From: JAITWT01 sp964439605
GTDB lineage: Bacteria > Pseudomonadota > Gammaproteobacteria > Burkholderiales > Burkholderiaceae_C
Direction of reading: 5' to 3'
DNA: 28,544 nt
NCBI GenBank assembly: GCA_964439605.1
Contig: CAYTPC010000025.1
Coordinates: 1 to 28,544 of the forward strand
Shown here: one piece after another, positions 18,357 to 25,750 of the stretch
How positions within the stretch are numbered: position 1 is the first letter of the stretch
Layout of the letters: each line of letters starts with the position of its first letter
Made by a program: the position numbers and the translations under genes
Notes under the pieces: model-generated
Database searches by the model: none
What the model was told of the DNA's origin: nothing
The model's input: only the letters and a program-made list of their open reading frames with translations

Positions 18357-18381
18357 ATACTTGACACAGTTGGTCAACAAA
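18357..18381 (+). promoter_or_regulatory. Candidate IscR type 1 operator before iscR
   Basis: The 25 bases starting ATACTTGACACAGTTGGTC fit the known enterobacterial type 1 IscR consensus at 19 of 25 positions by hand count, including the GAC and GTC half-site cores. TTGAC and GTCAA form a perfect dyad here, and TTGACA could also be a -35 box. It lies about 146 bases before iscR. IscR holding a cluster would be expected to repress the operon from such a site. Confidence 0.5.
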
Positions 18382-18460
18382 GGACGAAACTTCGCGACAA
18401 AAGAGTGGCTCCGAATTGTCAGAAACGAAACGATGAGTCGGGGGTGTTGGTGATGAAAAG

Positions 18461-18489
18461 TTGCCGTCACTGGGCGTCGCGCTTATCTT
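18461..18489 (+). promoter_or_regulatory. Candidate sigma-70-like promoter close to iscR
   Basis: TTGCCG (18461-18466) and TATCTT (18484-18489) are separated by 17 bases and lie 38 bases before the iscR start codon. Both boxes match the consensus only partly, so this is a weak assignment. A promoter at the upstream TTGACA is an alternative. Confidence 0.3.
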
Positions 18490-18526
18490 TTGTTATAGAG
18501 GTACGGTAAGTACACAAGGAGTTGCG

Positions 18527-19060
18527 ATGCGTCTAACTACTAAAGGCCGTTTTGCGGTAACTGCCATGATCGATTTGGCGCTGCGCCAAAGCGGCGGACC
18601 GGTTACGTTGGCGGCGATCAGCCAGCGTCAGCAAATTTCCCTTTCCTACCTGGAACAACTGTTCGGCAAACTGCGCCGGCACGATCTGGTCGAATCCACC
18701 CGCGGGCCGGGCGGCGGCTATTCGTTGGGGCGCAAAGCCTCGGAGATTACGGTAGCCGACATCATCGTGTCGGTTGACGAGCCGTTGGACGCCACCCAGT
18801 GCGCCGGAAAACAAAACTGCCTGGGCAAAGCGGGCCCCTGCATGACCCATGAGCTATGGGCCACGTTGAATCAGCGCATGGTCGAGTTTCTTGATTCGGT
18901 CACCTTACAAAAACTGGTGGATGACCAGGTCGCCAAGGGGGGCACGGTCGAGAGCGAGCCAGCGGTCAAGCCGATTCGCGTGAATGCACCGAATTCGGTG
19001 TTCGCGCTGGGCAACGCTTTCCCCAAATCCCGGACGGGGTACCGCCGAGCAGCAGGGTAG
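18527..19060 (+). CDS. iscR: Fe-S cluster-sensing transcription regulator IscR
   Basis: A 177-residue Rrf2-family regulator. The start at 18527 has AAGGAG ahead and gives the family N-terminus MRLTTKGRFAVTAMIDLA. The winged helix-turn-helix covers residues ~1-65 (SLSYLEQLFGKLRRHDLVESTRGPGGGY). The [2Fe-2S] ligands are Cys92, Cys98 and Cys105 with His108, in TQCAGKQNC and GPCMTHELW. The spacing between the last two cysteines is six residues, one more than in E. coli. The C-terminus (~60 residues) is longer than strictly needed and variable. It heads the isc operon and probably represses it when clusters are plentiful. Confidence 0.95.
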   Translation: MRLTTKGRFAVTAMIDLALRQSGGPVTLAAISQRQQISLSYLEQLFGKLRRHDLVESTRGPGGGYSLGRKASEITVADIIVSVDEPLDATQCAGKQNCLGKAGPCMTHELWATLNQRMVEFLDSVTLQKLVDDQVAKGGTVESEPAVKPIRVNAPNSVFALGNAFPKSRTGYRRAAG

Positions 19061-19148
19061 ACGCCGTAATCGTCATACGTCATACGCGCGGTCCGTTTCT
19101 TGCGTGTATCTAAATAAAAAAAACCTGTCCCGCCAGTATTCGCAAGCT

Positions 19149-20369
19149 ATGGACGTTACACCTCACTTTCCGATTTATCTCGACTATGGCGCGACGACGC
19201 CGGTTGATCCGCGCGTGGTCGATGCAATGATTCCCTGGTTGCGCGAGCATTTTGGCAACCCGGCCTCGCGCAGCCATGTCTGGGGCTGGGAGGCCGAACA
19301 GGCGGTGGAAAAAGCGCGTTCCCAAGTGGCCGAGCTGATCGGCGCTGATCCGCGCGAGATCGTCTGGACTTCGGGCGCCACCGAATCGAACAACCTCGCG
19401 CTCAAGGGGGCGGCACATTTCTACCAAGGCAAGGGCAAGCACCTGTTGACGGTGAAAACCGAACACAAGGCGGTGCTCGACACCATGCGCGAACTCGAGC
19501 GCCAGGGCTTCGAAGTCACTTACCTCGACGTGCAGGAAAACGGGTTGCTCGACCTGGATGTTTTCAAGGCAGCCATCCGGCCAGACACCATTCTTGCCAG
19601 CGTGATGTTCGTGAATAACGAGATCGGTGTGGTTCAGGACATGGCCGCGATCGGCGCCATTTGCCGCAAGAAGGGCGTGATTTTCCACGTCGATGCGGCG
19701 CAGGCTACCGGCAAGGTGGAAATCGATCTGAAGGCGTTGCCGATCGATCTGATGAGTTTGGCTTCGCACAAGACTTACGGCCCCAAGGGGATCGGTGCGC
19801 TGTACGTGCGCCGCAAGCCGCGTATACGCCTGGAAGCACAAATGCACGGCGGGGGCCACGAGCGCGGTATGCGCTCGGGAACGCTGCCTACGCACCAGAT
19901 CGTCGGTATGGGCGAGGCTTTTCGTCTGGCCAGGCTCGAAATGGCTGACGATATTGCAAAGGCCAAGCGGCTGCAAAAACAGCTCATCGACGGGCTGGCA
20001 AGCGTCGAGCAGACATTCATCAACGGCGACCTGAAACAGCGTGTGCCGCACAACCTGAACATCAGCTTCAACTATGTGGAAGGCGAATCGCTGATGATGG
20101 GGATCAAGGGCCTTGCCGTTTCCAGCGGTTCAGCCTGCACCTCGGCGAGTTTGGAACCAAGCTATGTGTTGCGCGCGCTGGGCCGCAGCGATGAACTCGC
20201 GCACAGCAGCCTGCGCTTGACCATTGGCCGTTTTACGACTGGGGAGGAGATCGACTACGCGGTCTCCGAGATTCGCCACAATGTGGCCAAGCTGCGCGAA
20301 ATCAGCCCACTCTGGGAGATGTACCAGGAAGGCGTGGATCTCGATACGATCCAGTGGGCGGCGCATTGA
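19149..20369 (+). CDS. iscS: Cysteine desulfurase IscS
   Basis: A 406-residue PLP enzyme that takes sulfur from cysteine for Fe-S cluster assembly and other thio-modifications. Lys208 in SLASHKTYGPKG is the PLP lysine. Cys330 in SSGSACTSASLEP is the persulfide carrier on the flexible loop. The SGATESNN and HVDAAQATGK cofactor-binding blocks are intact. The C-terminus ending SPLWEMYQEGVDLDTIQWAAH is the conserved IscS tail that contacts IscU. The start at 19149 (MDVTPHFPIYLDYGATTPVD) is the normal N-terminus; upstream in-frame starts lie inside iscR. No strong ribosome site is seen. Confidence 0.97.
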   Translation: MDVTPHFPIYLDYGATTPVDPRVVDAMIPWLREHFGNPASRSHVWGWEAEQAVEKARSQVAELIGADPREIVWTSGATESNNLALKGAAHFYQGKGKHLLTVKTEHKAVLDTMRELERQGFEVTYLDVQENGLLDLDVFKAAIRPDTILASVMFVNNEIGVVQDMAAIGAICRKKGVIFHVDAAQATGKVEIDLKALPIDLMSLASHKTYGPKGIGALYVRRKPRIRLEAQMHGGGHERGMRSGTLPTHQIVGMGEAFRLARLEMADDIAKAKRLQKQLIDGLASVEQTFINGDLKQRVPHNLNISFNYVEGESLMMGIKGLAVSSGSACTSASLEPSYVLRALGRSDELAHSSLRLTIGRFTTGEEIDYAVSEIRHNVAKLREISPLWEMYQEGVDLDTIQWAAH

Positions 20370-20392
20370 CAGGGCAGTGAGAGGTACCTGAA

Positions 20393-20779
20393 ATGTCTTA
20401 TTCGGCTAAAGTGATTGATCACTACGAGAATCCGCGTAACGTCGGCTCTTTTGACAAGGGTGACGACACCGTCGGCACCGGCATGGTTGGCGCGCCGGCC
20501 TGCGGCGACGTGATGAAGCTGCAAATCAAGGTCAACCCCGAAACCGGCGTGATCGAAGACGCGCGCTTCAAGACTTATGGCTGCGGTTCGGCCATCGCGT
20601 CCAGTTCGCTGGTCACTGAATGGGTCAAGGGCAGAACGCTCGACGAGGCGGCGCAACTCAAAAATAGCCAGATTGCCGAGGAATTGGCGCTGCCGCCGGT
20701 CAAGATACATTGTTCGATCCTGGCCGAGGACGCCATCAAGGCGGCGGTGCAGGACTACAAAAACAAACACGAGACCTGA
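20393..20779 (+). CDS. iscU: Fe-S cluster scaffold IscU
   Basis: A 128-residue scaffold on which [2Fe-2S] and [4Fe-4S] clusters are built. The three cluster cysteines are Cys37 (GAPACGDVMKL, with Asp39), Cys64 (YGCGSAIASSS) and Cys107 (KIHCSILAEDA). LPPVK at 100-104 is the motif recognised by the HscA chaperone. The GAGAGG site ahead of the ATG is good. It lies 23 bases after iscS and seven bases before the cupin gene. Confidence 0.97.
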   Translation: MSYSAKVIDHYENPRNVGSFDKGDDTVGTGMVGAPACGDVMKLQIKVNPETGVIEDARFKTYGCGSAIASSSLVTEWVKGRTLDEAAQLKNSQIAEELALPPVKIHCSILAEDAIKAAVQDYKNKHET

Positions 20780-20786
20780 GAAGACC

Positions 20787-21110
20787 ATGGCGCTGCAGCA
20801 TGCCCAATCGGGCGAAGCGATTGATATCCGGCCTTATGGCGTCGCGATCCGTGACGCGCAGTCGGTTGCCCTGTTCAAGTCGGCCCAACTGGAGGTGATC
20901 CGTTTGGTGTTTCCGGCGGGCCACCGGATGTCGGCGCACAGGGTGTCGGGCGAAATCACCTTGCAGTGCATGGAAGGCGCGGTCGAGGTGCAAGGCGACG
21001 ATCGCGTGACCGTCTTGCACGCGGGCCATTTGATGTATCTGAAGGGTGAGGAGGAGCACGCGCTGCACGCGCTCGAGGCTTCATCCATCCTTGTCACCAT
21101 CGCGCTCTGA
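20787..21110 (+). CDS. Small cupin-domain protein inside the isc operon
   Basis: A 107-residue single-domain cupin. Motif 1 is seen in AGHRMSAHRVSGEITLQCMEG, with His46, His51 and Glu56 as candidate metal ligands, and motif 2 in HAGHLMYLKGEEEHALHA (His91). The beta-rich pattern continues to the C-terminus (ASSILVTIAL). ATG at 20787 starts seven bases after the iscU stop, with GAGAAG ahead, and the gene ends 31 bases before iscA, so it is clearly co-transcribed. Cupins bind metal and small ligands; a role in iron, sulfur or redox sensing for cluster assembly is an inference only. I do not know this gene as a standard isc member. Confidence 0.8.
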   Translation: MALQHAQSGEAIDIRPYGVAIRDAQSVALFKSAQLEVIRLVFPAGHRMSAHRVSGEITLQCMEGAVEVQGDDRVTVLHAGHLMYLKGEEEHALHALEASSILVTIAL

Positions 21111-21141
21111 CTCATTGATCATTCGATTTGCGGAATTTGCC

Positions 21142-21465
21142 ATGACTGTGACTCTTACCGAAGCCGCTGCGCGGCACGTCAGCAGATACCTTGCCAAACG
21201 CGGCAAGGGCCTGGGCGTTCGCCTGGGCGTTAAAACCACCGGTTGCTCAGGGCTTGCATACAAGCTCGAGTACGTTGACGAACCCGAACCGGACGATCTG
21301 ATCTTCGAAGACCACGGCGTGAAAGTGATAGTCGATCCGAAGAGCATGGCCTATATCGACGGCACCCAACTCGATTTCGTGCGCGAAGGACTCAGCGAGG
21401 GATTCAAGTTCAATAATCCGAATGAACGCGATCGCTGTGGTTGCGGAGAGAGCTTTAGGATTTAG
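21142..21465 (+). CDS. iscA: A-type Fe-S carrier IscA
   Basis: A 107-residue A-type carrier that receives clusters from IscU and passes them to target apoproteins. Cys35 (KTTGCSGLAYKLEYVD) and the C-terminal CGCGESF with Cys99 and Cys101 are the expected three ligands. The fold and length are standard for IscA. The start at 21142 (MTVTLTEAAARHVSRYL) is the family N-terminus; its ribosome site (GCGGA) is weak. It is separated from hscB by a 147-base gap that carries a hairpin. Confidence 0.95.
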   Translation: MTVTLTEAAARHVSRYLAKRGKGLGVRLGVKTTGCSGLAYKLEYVDEPEPDDLIFEDHGVKVIVDPKSMAYIDGTQLDFVREGLSEGFKFNNPNERDRCGCGESFRI

Positions 21466-21568
21466 GGTGTTCGGTATTCGACTAACGCGACGAGGCCTTC
21501 AAGCTCCCGTTTCCCCCACCAGGATAAGCATTGCGCGCCCTTGGCAAGACAGGGGTATCGCGGAACCA

Positions 21569-21586
21569 GCACCGCGCGATCGGTGC
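21569..21586 (+). terminator. Attenuator-like hairpin between iscA and hscB
   Basis: GCACCG (21569-21574) and CGGTGC (21581-21586) pair perfectly around a 6-base loop, and a run of five T follows eight bases later (21595-21599). It is too far from the T run to be a strong intrinsic terminator, but it may lower expression of the chaperone part of the operon or protect the upstream mRNA. Confidence 0.4.
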
Positions 21587-21612
21587 ATTCTGGCTTTTTG
21601 CGGTCTGCTTTC

Positions 21613-22131
21613 ATGAACCCGGCTGCAACTGATTTCGAAATTTTCAACATTCCTGCCACGTTCGCGCAGGATGGCGCGTTGCTGGATGTGCGCTGGAAAA
21701 CGCTCATGCGCGAGACGCACCCGGACCGCTTCGTTTCCCAAGGCGCCGCCGCCCAGCGGGTGGCCATGCAATGGTCCGTGCGTATCAACGAGGCCTACCA
21801 GCGGCTGCGCGATCCGCTCAAACGCGCCGCTTATCTGTGCGCGCTGCACGGCGCCGCGGTTGATGCGCAAAGCAACACCGCGATGCCGCAGGATTTTCTG
21901 CAGCAGCAATTGCAATGGCGCGAGGCGCTCGATGAGGCGGGTGACGCCGGCGCACTGAATGCATTGCGCGGCGAAGTCGATGCCGCACGATGCCGTGCGT
22001 TGTCTTCGCTCGACTGGCTCATTGACGAGCAAGGCGACTATGCGCAGGCGGCGGGGCAGGTCAGGGCTCTCATGTTCGTTGAGCGTCTCGCGCAAGCCAT
22101 CCAGACCAAGGCAGAGCAGTTAGGACAATAA
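21613..22131 (+). CDS. hscB: Fe-S assembly co-chaperone HscB
   Basis: A 172-residue J-domain co-chaperone that brings IscU to HscA and stimulates its ATPase. The J domain carries the key HPD in RETHPDRFVSQG, preceded by DFEIFNIPATFAQD, the HscB form of helix I. The C-terminal three-helix region that binds IscU follows (PQDFLQQQLQWREALDEA). I chose ATG 21613 because it gives the normal start MNPAATDFEIF. The ORF is open further upstream, but that part lies in the hairpin-containing gap. The end lies five bases before hscA. Confidence 0.93.
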   Translation: MNPAATDFEIFNIPATFAQDGALLDVRWKTLMRETHPDRFVSQGAAAQRVAMQWSVRINEAYQRLRDPLKRAAYLCALHGAAVDAQSNTAMPQDFLQQQLQWREALDEAGDAGALNALRGEVDAARCRALSSLDWLIDEQGDYAQAAGQVRALMFVERLAQAIQTKAEQLGQ

Positions 22132-22136
22132 CGCAC

Positions 22137-23999
22137 ATGGGATTGCTCCAGATTTCCGAACCGGGCCAGACGCCCGATCCACACCGGCGGCGCATCGCCG
22201 TCGGTATTGACCTTGGAACCACGCATTCAGCCGTGGCGACGGTGCGCCACGGGGTGACCGAGTGCCTGCCTGACGCCCAAGGCCGCGTGCTGCTGCCTTC
22301 AGTGGTGCGCTACCTGCCGAATGAGCGGCGCGTGATCGGTCATGACGCGCTGGCCGCGTGTGCCGATGATCCGCTCAACACCATCACCTCGGTCAAGCGC
22401 CTGATGGGACGCAGCTTGGCCGATGTTCCCTATCGTGAGGCGCTGCCGTACCGGATCGGGCAGGCGCACGAAAGCGGCATGGTCACCATTGAGACCATAG
22501 CGGGCGAGAAGTCCCCGGTACAAGTCAGCGCCGAGATTCTTGCTGCCCTGCGCCATCGCGCGGAAGATACTTTCAACGAAGAGTTATGCGGCGCGGTCAT
22601 CACCGTGCCGGCCTATTTCGACGATGGGCAGCGCCAGGCCACCAAGGATGCCGCGAAACTCGCGGGTTTGAATGTGCTGCGTTTGATCAGCGAGCCGACA
22701 GCCGCTGCGATCGCCTACGGTTTGGATAATGCGGCGGAAGGCGTTTACGCGGTCTACGACCTTGGCGGCGGCACTTTCGATATTTCGATTTTGAGACTCA
22801 CCAAGGGCGTATTCGAAGTCATCGCCACTGGTGGCGATTCAGCCCTTGGCGGCGACGACTACGACCGCGCGCTGGCGGCGCTGGCCATTGCGCAAGTCGG
22901 ACGGCAGCCGGCCGATGTGCACGAGCGCGCAGCCCTGATGGTGGCGATGCGCGCGGGCAAGGAGGCGCTGTCCGAGCACGATTCGACCGTGTTCGACGTG
23001 CAACTGGGCGGCGTGCGGACATGCTTGGAAATATCGCGCGCGCAGTTCGAGCAGGCGACCGAGGCGCTCACCGCGCGCACGGTGGCGGCGATACGCACGG
23101 CCTTGCATGACGCCAAGCTCTCGCCGGGTGAACTTGAAGGCATCGTCCTGGTCGGCGGCGCCACGCGCATGCCGCAGATTCGCCGGGTGGTGGCGCGGTT
23201 CTTCAACCGTGAGCCCTTGATCGATCTCAACCCGGACGAAGTCGTGGCGCTGGGCGCCGCAATTCAGGCCAATCAGCTTGCCGGCAACAGCGGCGGGGCT
23301 GATCTGCTGCTGCTTGATGTGATTCCCTTGTCGCTGGGCATCGAGACGATGGGCGGGCTGGTCGAGCGGATCGTGCCGCGCAACCAAACCATTCCGGTTG
23401 CGATGGCGCAGGACTTCACCACTTACCAGGACGGCCAAACCGCGCTTGCTCTGCATGTGGTGCAAGGCGAGCGCGATCTTGCGGCCGATTGCCGCAGCCT
23501 CGCGCGTTTCGAACTGCGCGGCATCCCGCCAATGGTTGCTGGCGCTGCGCGCATCCGCGTGAGCTTTACCATTGATGCGGATGGCCTGCTCAGCGTGAGC
23601 GCGCGCGAGCAAATCAGCGGTGTGCAAGCGAGCGTGGCGGTCAAGCCTTCGTATGGGCTGTCGGATACCCAGGTTGCCGACATGCTGCGCCAGAGCTTTT
23701 CGGCTGCACAGCAAGACATGCAAACACGCTCGCTGGTTCAGGCGCGGGTGGATGCGGACCGTCTGCTGCTGGCGACGCACAGTGCGCTGGGCGCCGACGG
23801 CGATCTTCTATCGGCCGGTGAACGCGCGGAAATCGAATCCCTCGTGGCTGCGCTCGAAGCGGCCAAGGCGGCATCGCAGGCTGCAAGCGTCGAAGCTGCG
23901 ATCAAGGCGCTGGCGAGCGGGACCGAGGCATTCGCGGCGCTGCGCATGAACCAGAGCATCGCACGCGCACTGTCCGGAAGAAAAATCGAATCGCTTTAG
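22137..23999 (+). CDS. hscA: Hsp70-type chaperone HscA
   Basis: A 620-residue specialised Hsp70 that binds the LPPVK motif of IscU and drives cluster transfer. The nucleotide-binding domain shows GIDLGTTHSAVATV, VPAYFDDGQRQATKDAAKLAGL, SEPTAAAIAYGLD, YDLGGGTFDISIL and VLVGGATRMPQIR. The substrate-binding domain (VIPLSLGIETMGGLVERIVPRNQTIP) and the helical lid follow. HscA identity rather than DnaK is shown by the N-terminal MGLLQISEPGQ and the operon position. The tail is short and lacks the DnaK-type acidic end. The start at 22137 is five bases after hscB. Confidence 0.96.
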   Translation: MGLLQISEPGQTPDPHRRRIAVGIDLGTTHSAVATVRHGVTECLPDAQGRVLLPSVVRYLPNERRVIGHDALAACADDPLNTITSVKRLMGRSLADVPYREALPYRIGQAHESGMVTIETIAGEKSPVQVSAEILAALRHRAEDTFNEELCGAVITVPAYFDDGQRQATKDAAKLAGLNVLRLISEPTAAAIAYGLDNAAEGVYAVYDLGGGTFDISILRLTKGVFEVIATGGDSALGGDDYDRALAALAIAQVGRQPADVHERAALMVAMRAGKEALSEHDSTVFDVQLGGVRTCLEISRAQFEQATEALTARTVAAIRTALHDAKLSPGELEGIVLVGGATRMPQIRRVVARFFNREPLIDLNPDEVVALGAAIQANQLAGNSGGADLLLLDVIPLSLGIETMGGLVERIVPRNQTIPVAMAQDFTTYQDGQTALALHVVQGERDLAADCRSLARFELRGIPPMVAGAARIRVSFTIDADGLLSVSAREQISGVQASVAVKPSYGLSDTQVADMLRQSFSAAQQDMQTRSLVQARVDADRLLLATHSALGADGDLLSAGERAEIESLVAALEAAKAASQAASVEAAIKALASGTEAFAALRMNQSIARALSGRKIESL

Positions 24000-24035
24000 A
24001 GCCTGTTCATGCCCCCAATTGATCATTAACAGGCT
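24000..24035 (+). promoter_or_regulatory. 8-bp inverted repeat between hscA and fdx
   Basis: AGCCTGTT (24000-24007), directly after the hscA stop, and AACAGGCT (24028-24035) are perfect complements around 20 bases. It ends 12 bases before the fdx ATG. There is no long U tail. It may shield the end of the hscA message, set the relative yield of ferredoxin or act as a processing site. Confidence 0.45.
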
Positions 24036-24047
24036 TCTTGAAGGCAC

Positions 24048-24386
24048 ATGCCGACCATCAAAGTTCTCCCCCACGCCGAATACTGCCCGCAGGGCGCGCA
24101 GATCAGCGCGCCGGCCGGCACATCGATCTGCGAGGCACTGCTCGACAACCACATTGAAATCGAGCATGCCTGCGACATGAGCTGCGCCTGCACCACTTGC
24201 CACGTCATCGTGCGCGCGGGCTACGATTCGCTCAACGAAGCCGACGAAAGCGAGGAAGACCTGCTCGACCGCGCCTGGGGGCTGGAACCGCAATCGCGCC
24301 TGAGTTGCCAAGCGATCCTCGCGCAGGACGATGTCACGATCGAGATCCCCAAGTACTCGATCAATCATGCGAAAGAAAAACGCTAA
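24048..24386 (+). CDS. fdx: [2Fe-2S] ferredoxin of the isc system
   Basis: A 112-residue adrenodoxin-type ferredoxin that supplies electrons during cluster assembly. The ligands Cys42, Cys48, Cys51 and Cys87 are in HACDMSCACTTCHVIV and RLSCQAIL, with the extra Cys46 also found in E. coli Fdx. DESEEDLLDRAWGL is the conserved acidic binding face for partners. GAAGG lies ahead of the ATG. Its stop overlaps the next start in TAATG. The usual small gene iscX is not found behind it; dnaQ follows instead. Confidence 0.95.
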   Translation: MPTIKVLPHAEYCPQGAQISAPAGTSICEALLDNHIEIEHACDMSCACTTCHVIVRAGYDSLNEADESEEDLLDRAWGLEPQSRLSCQAILAQDDVTIEIPKYSINHAKEKR

Positions 24387-25093
24387 TGCCGCGCCAGATT
24401 GTTCTCGACACCGAAACCACCGGCCTGTCGGCCGAGAATGGCGACCGCATCATCGAGCTGGGCTGCGTTGAGCTCATCAACCGCAAGCTCACTGGAAATG
24501 ACCTGCATCTGTACTTCAACCCGGAGCGCGAGAGCCATGAAGATGCGCTCAAGGTGCATGGCCTGACGAGCGATTTCCTGCGCGACAAGCCCAAGTTCGG
24601 GACGGTAGCGGCCGACATCGTTGAATATCTGCGCGGCGCTGAGTTGATCATCCACAACGCGGCATTTGACGTGAGCTTTCTCGATGCCGAGTTTGATCGG
24701 CTGGGCCTTGCCCCTGTGCGCGGCGTGGCGCAGGAAATCACCGATACGCTTGCGATGGCCAAGGCCTTGTTCCCGGGCAAGCGCAATTCGCTGGACGCCC
24801 TGTGCGACCGCTTCGGCGTGGATCGGTCCAACCGCACTTTCCATGGCGCCAAGCTCGACGCGCAGTTGCTGGCCGATGTCTACATTCACCTCACGCGCGG
24901 CCAGGAGGCGTTATTGATCGACGTGGCTGACAACGAGCCGCGGTCCGATGTGGTCGCTGCGGCCGACTTGCGCGCACTGGCCTTGCCCGTCATCATGGCT
25001 TCGCAGCAGGAACTGGCCGCGCATGAAGCCGTGCTCCACGAACTCGACGCGGCCAGCGGCGGCCGAACGGTTTTTCGCTTGACAGCTTGTTGA
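24386..25093 (+). CDS. dnaQ: DNA polymerase III epsilon subunit, 3'-5' proofreading exonuclease
   Basis: A 235-residue DEDDh exonuclease. ExoI is LDTETTGL with Asp8 and Glu10, ExoII is HNAAFDVSFLDAEF, and ExoIII is HGAKLDAQLLADVY with the catalytic His and Asp. The C-terminal tail carries the polymerase alpha-binding region. Length fits DnaQ, not a longer DnaQ-like exonuclease. The start at 24386 overlaps the last base of the fdx stop (TAATG), which implies translational coupling to the isc operon. A tRNA-Val gene follows about 200 bases downstream. Confidence 0.93.
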   Translation: MPRQIVLDTETTGLSAENGDRIIELGCVELINRKLTGNDLHLYFNPERESHEDALKVHGLTSDFLRDKPKFGTVAADIVEYLRGAELIIHNAAFDVSFLDAEFDRLGLAPVRGVAQEITDTLAMAKALFPGKRNSLDALCDRFGVDRSNRTFHGAKLDAQLLADVYIHLTRGQEALLIDVADNEPRSDVVAAADLRALALPVIMASQQELAAHEAVLHELDAASGGRTVFRLTAC

Positions 25094-25237
25094 TGAGCAT
25101 TGCTGTCTGCTGGCTGACCCTCGACCCAGCCTTGCATTCGCCGCAGGCGGCCCGAAAAGACGCCTGCCCAGCCCCGAATGGATCGCAAACAGCCTCGAAC
25201 AGCCTCTTACGCGGCAATCACTGTGGCATAATACTTG

Positions 25238-25260
25238 GCTTCACTCGAAGCGAGTGAAGC
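25238..25260 (+). promoter_or_regulatory. Hairpin upstream of tRNA-Val
   Basis: GCTTCACTCG (25238-25247) and CGAGTGAAGC (25251-25260) form a perfect 10-bp stem with a 3-base loop. It ends 31 bases before the mature tRNA 5' end and lies just after a CATAAT that could be the tRNA -10 box. It could terminate dnaQ transcription weakly or mark the 5' leader for processing. No U tail follows. Confidence 0.45.
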
Positions 25261-25291
25261 TATCAGCCCCGGCTCACGAGCCCGGCGGCAA

Positions 25292-25366
25292 GGGCGGTTA
25301 GCTCAGGGGTAGAGCACAGCATTCACACTGCTGGGGTCGCAGGTTCGAAGCCTGCACCGCCCACCA
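25292..25366 (+). tRNA. tRNA-Val (anticodon CAC)
   Basis: A full cloverleaf: acceptor GGGCGGT paired with ACCGCCC, D arm GCTC/GAGC, anticodon stem CAGCA/TGCTG with loop TTCACAC (anticodon CAC at positions 34-36, reading GTG), a 5-base variable loop, and T arm GCAGG/CCTGC with TTCGAAG. The CCA end is encoded. It is 75 bases and shows no unusual base. It stands alone and is followed at once by a strong terminator. Confidence 0.97.
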
Positions 25367-25372
25367 TTCATC

Positions 25373-25408
25373 AATGCCCAACTGTTCTCAGTTGGGCATT
25401 TTTGTTTG
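25373..25408 (+). terminator. Intrinsic terminator of the tRNA-Val gene
   Basis: AATGCCCAACTG and CAGTTGGGCATT pair perfectly over 12 bases around a 4-base loop, followed by TTTTGTTT. It starts seven bases after the tRNA CCA end. This is the strongest terminator in the window. Confidence 0.92.
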
Positions 25409-25750
25409 GGGATTCTCCGTTGCGGCGGCCATTCATCCCAGATTTTCCATTTGCCGTGCGGCGGATGTTCGAATGAATATTTCGGAGTGAGCATTAACTC
25501 CTAGGTTATAGTCAAGAATTCTCGTGGGGTTTCCTTCCCGGCTGCAAGCTACCTCACGCAGTTTGCTGGCGATGCTTCGATCGATCCCCGTTGCACTGGC
25601 AGAGGTGGCTGCTGTATGAAATCGGGAGCATGTAGCAATTGTTCGCATTTCTTTATATAAATTGACACACTGGAGATACCAAAAACAAACTGTTGGTGCA
25701 CAGTTAAATGCATCGCAATGGTCCGTTTGTTGGCACTTTGGAGAACTGTC
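25409..25750. other. Gene-free stretch before a small lipoprotein
   Basis: No gene that I can defend. A minus-strand ORF from ATG 25648 to 25433 (71 codons) exists but shows no recognisable fold and has only a poor ribosome site. AT-rich boxes TATATA (25654-25659) and TTGACA (25662-25667) and an inverted repeat AACTGT/ACAGTT (25688-25705) suggest the promoter region of the following lipoprotein gene. Confidence 0.45.

Noticed and set aside
25292..25408. Integration (att) site at tRNA-Val
   Set aside because: No integrase gene follows and no repeat of the tRNA 3' end was noticed downstream in the window.
25433..25648. 71-codon minus-strand ORF after the tRNA terminator
   Set aside because: No recognisable fold, poor ribosome site and no supporting context.
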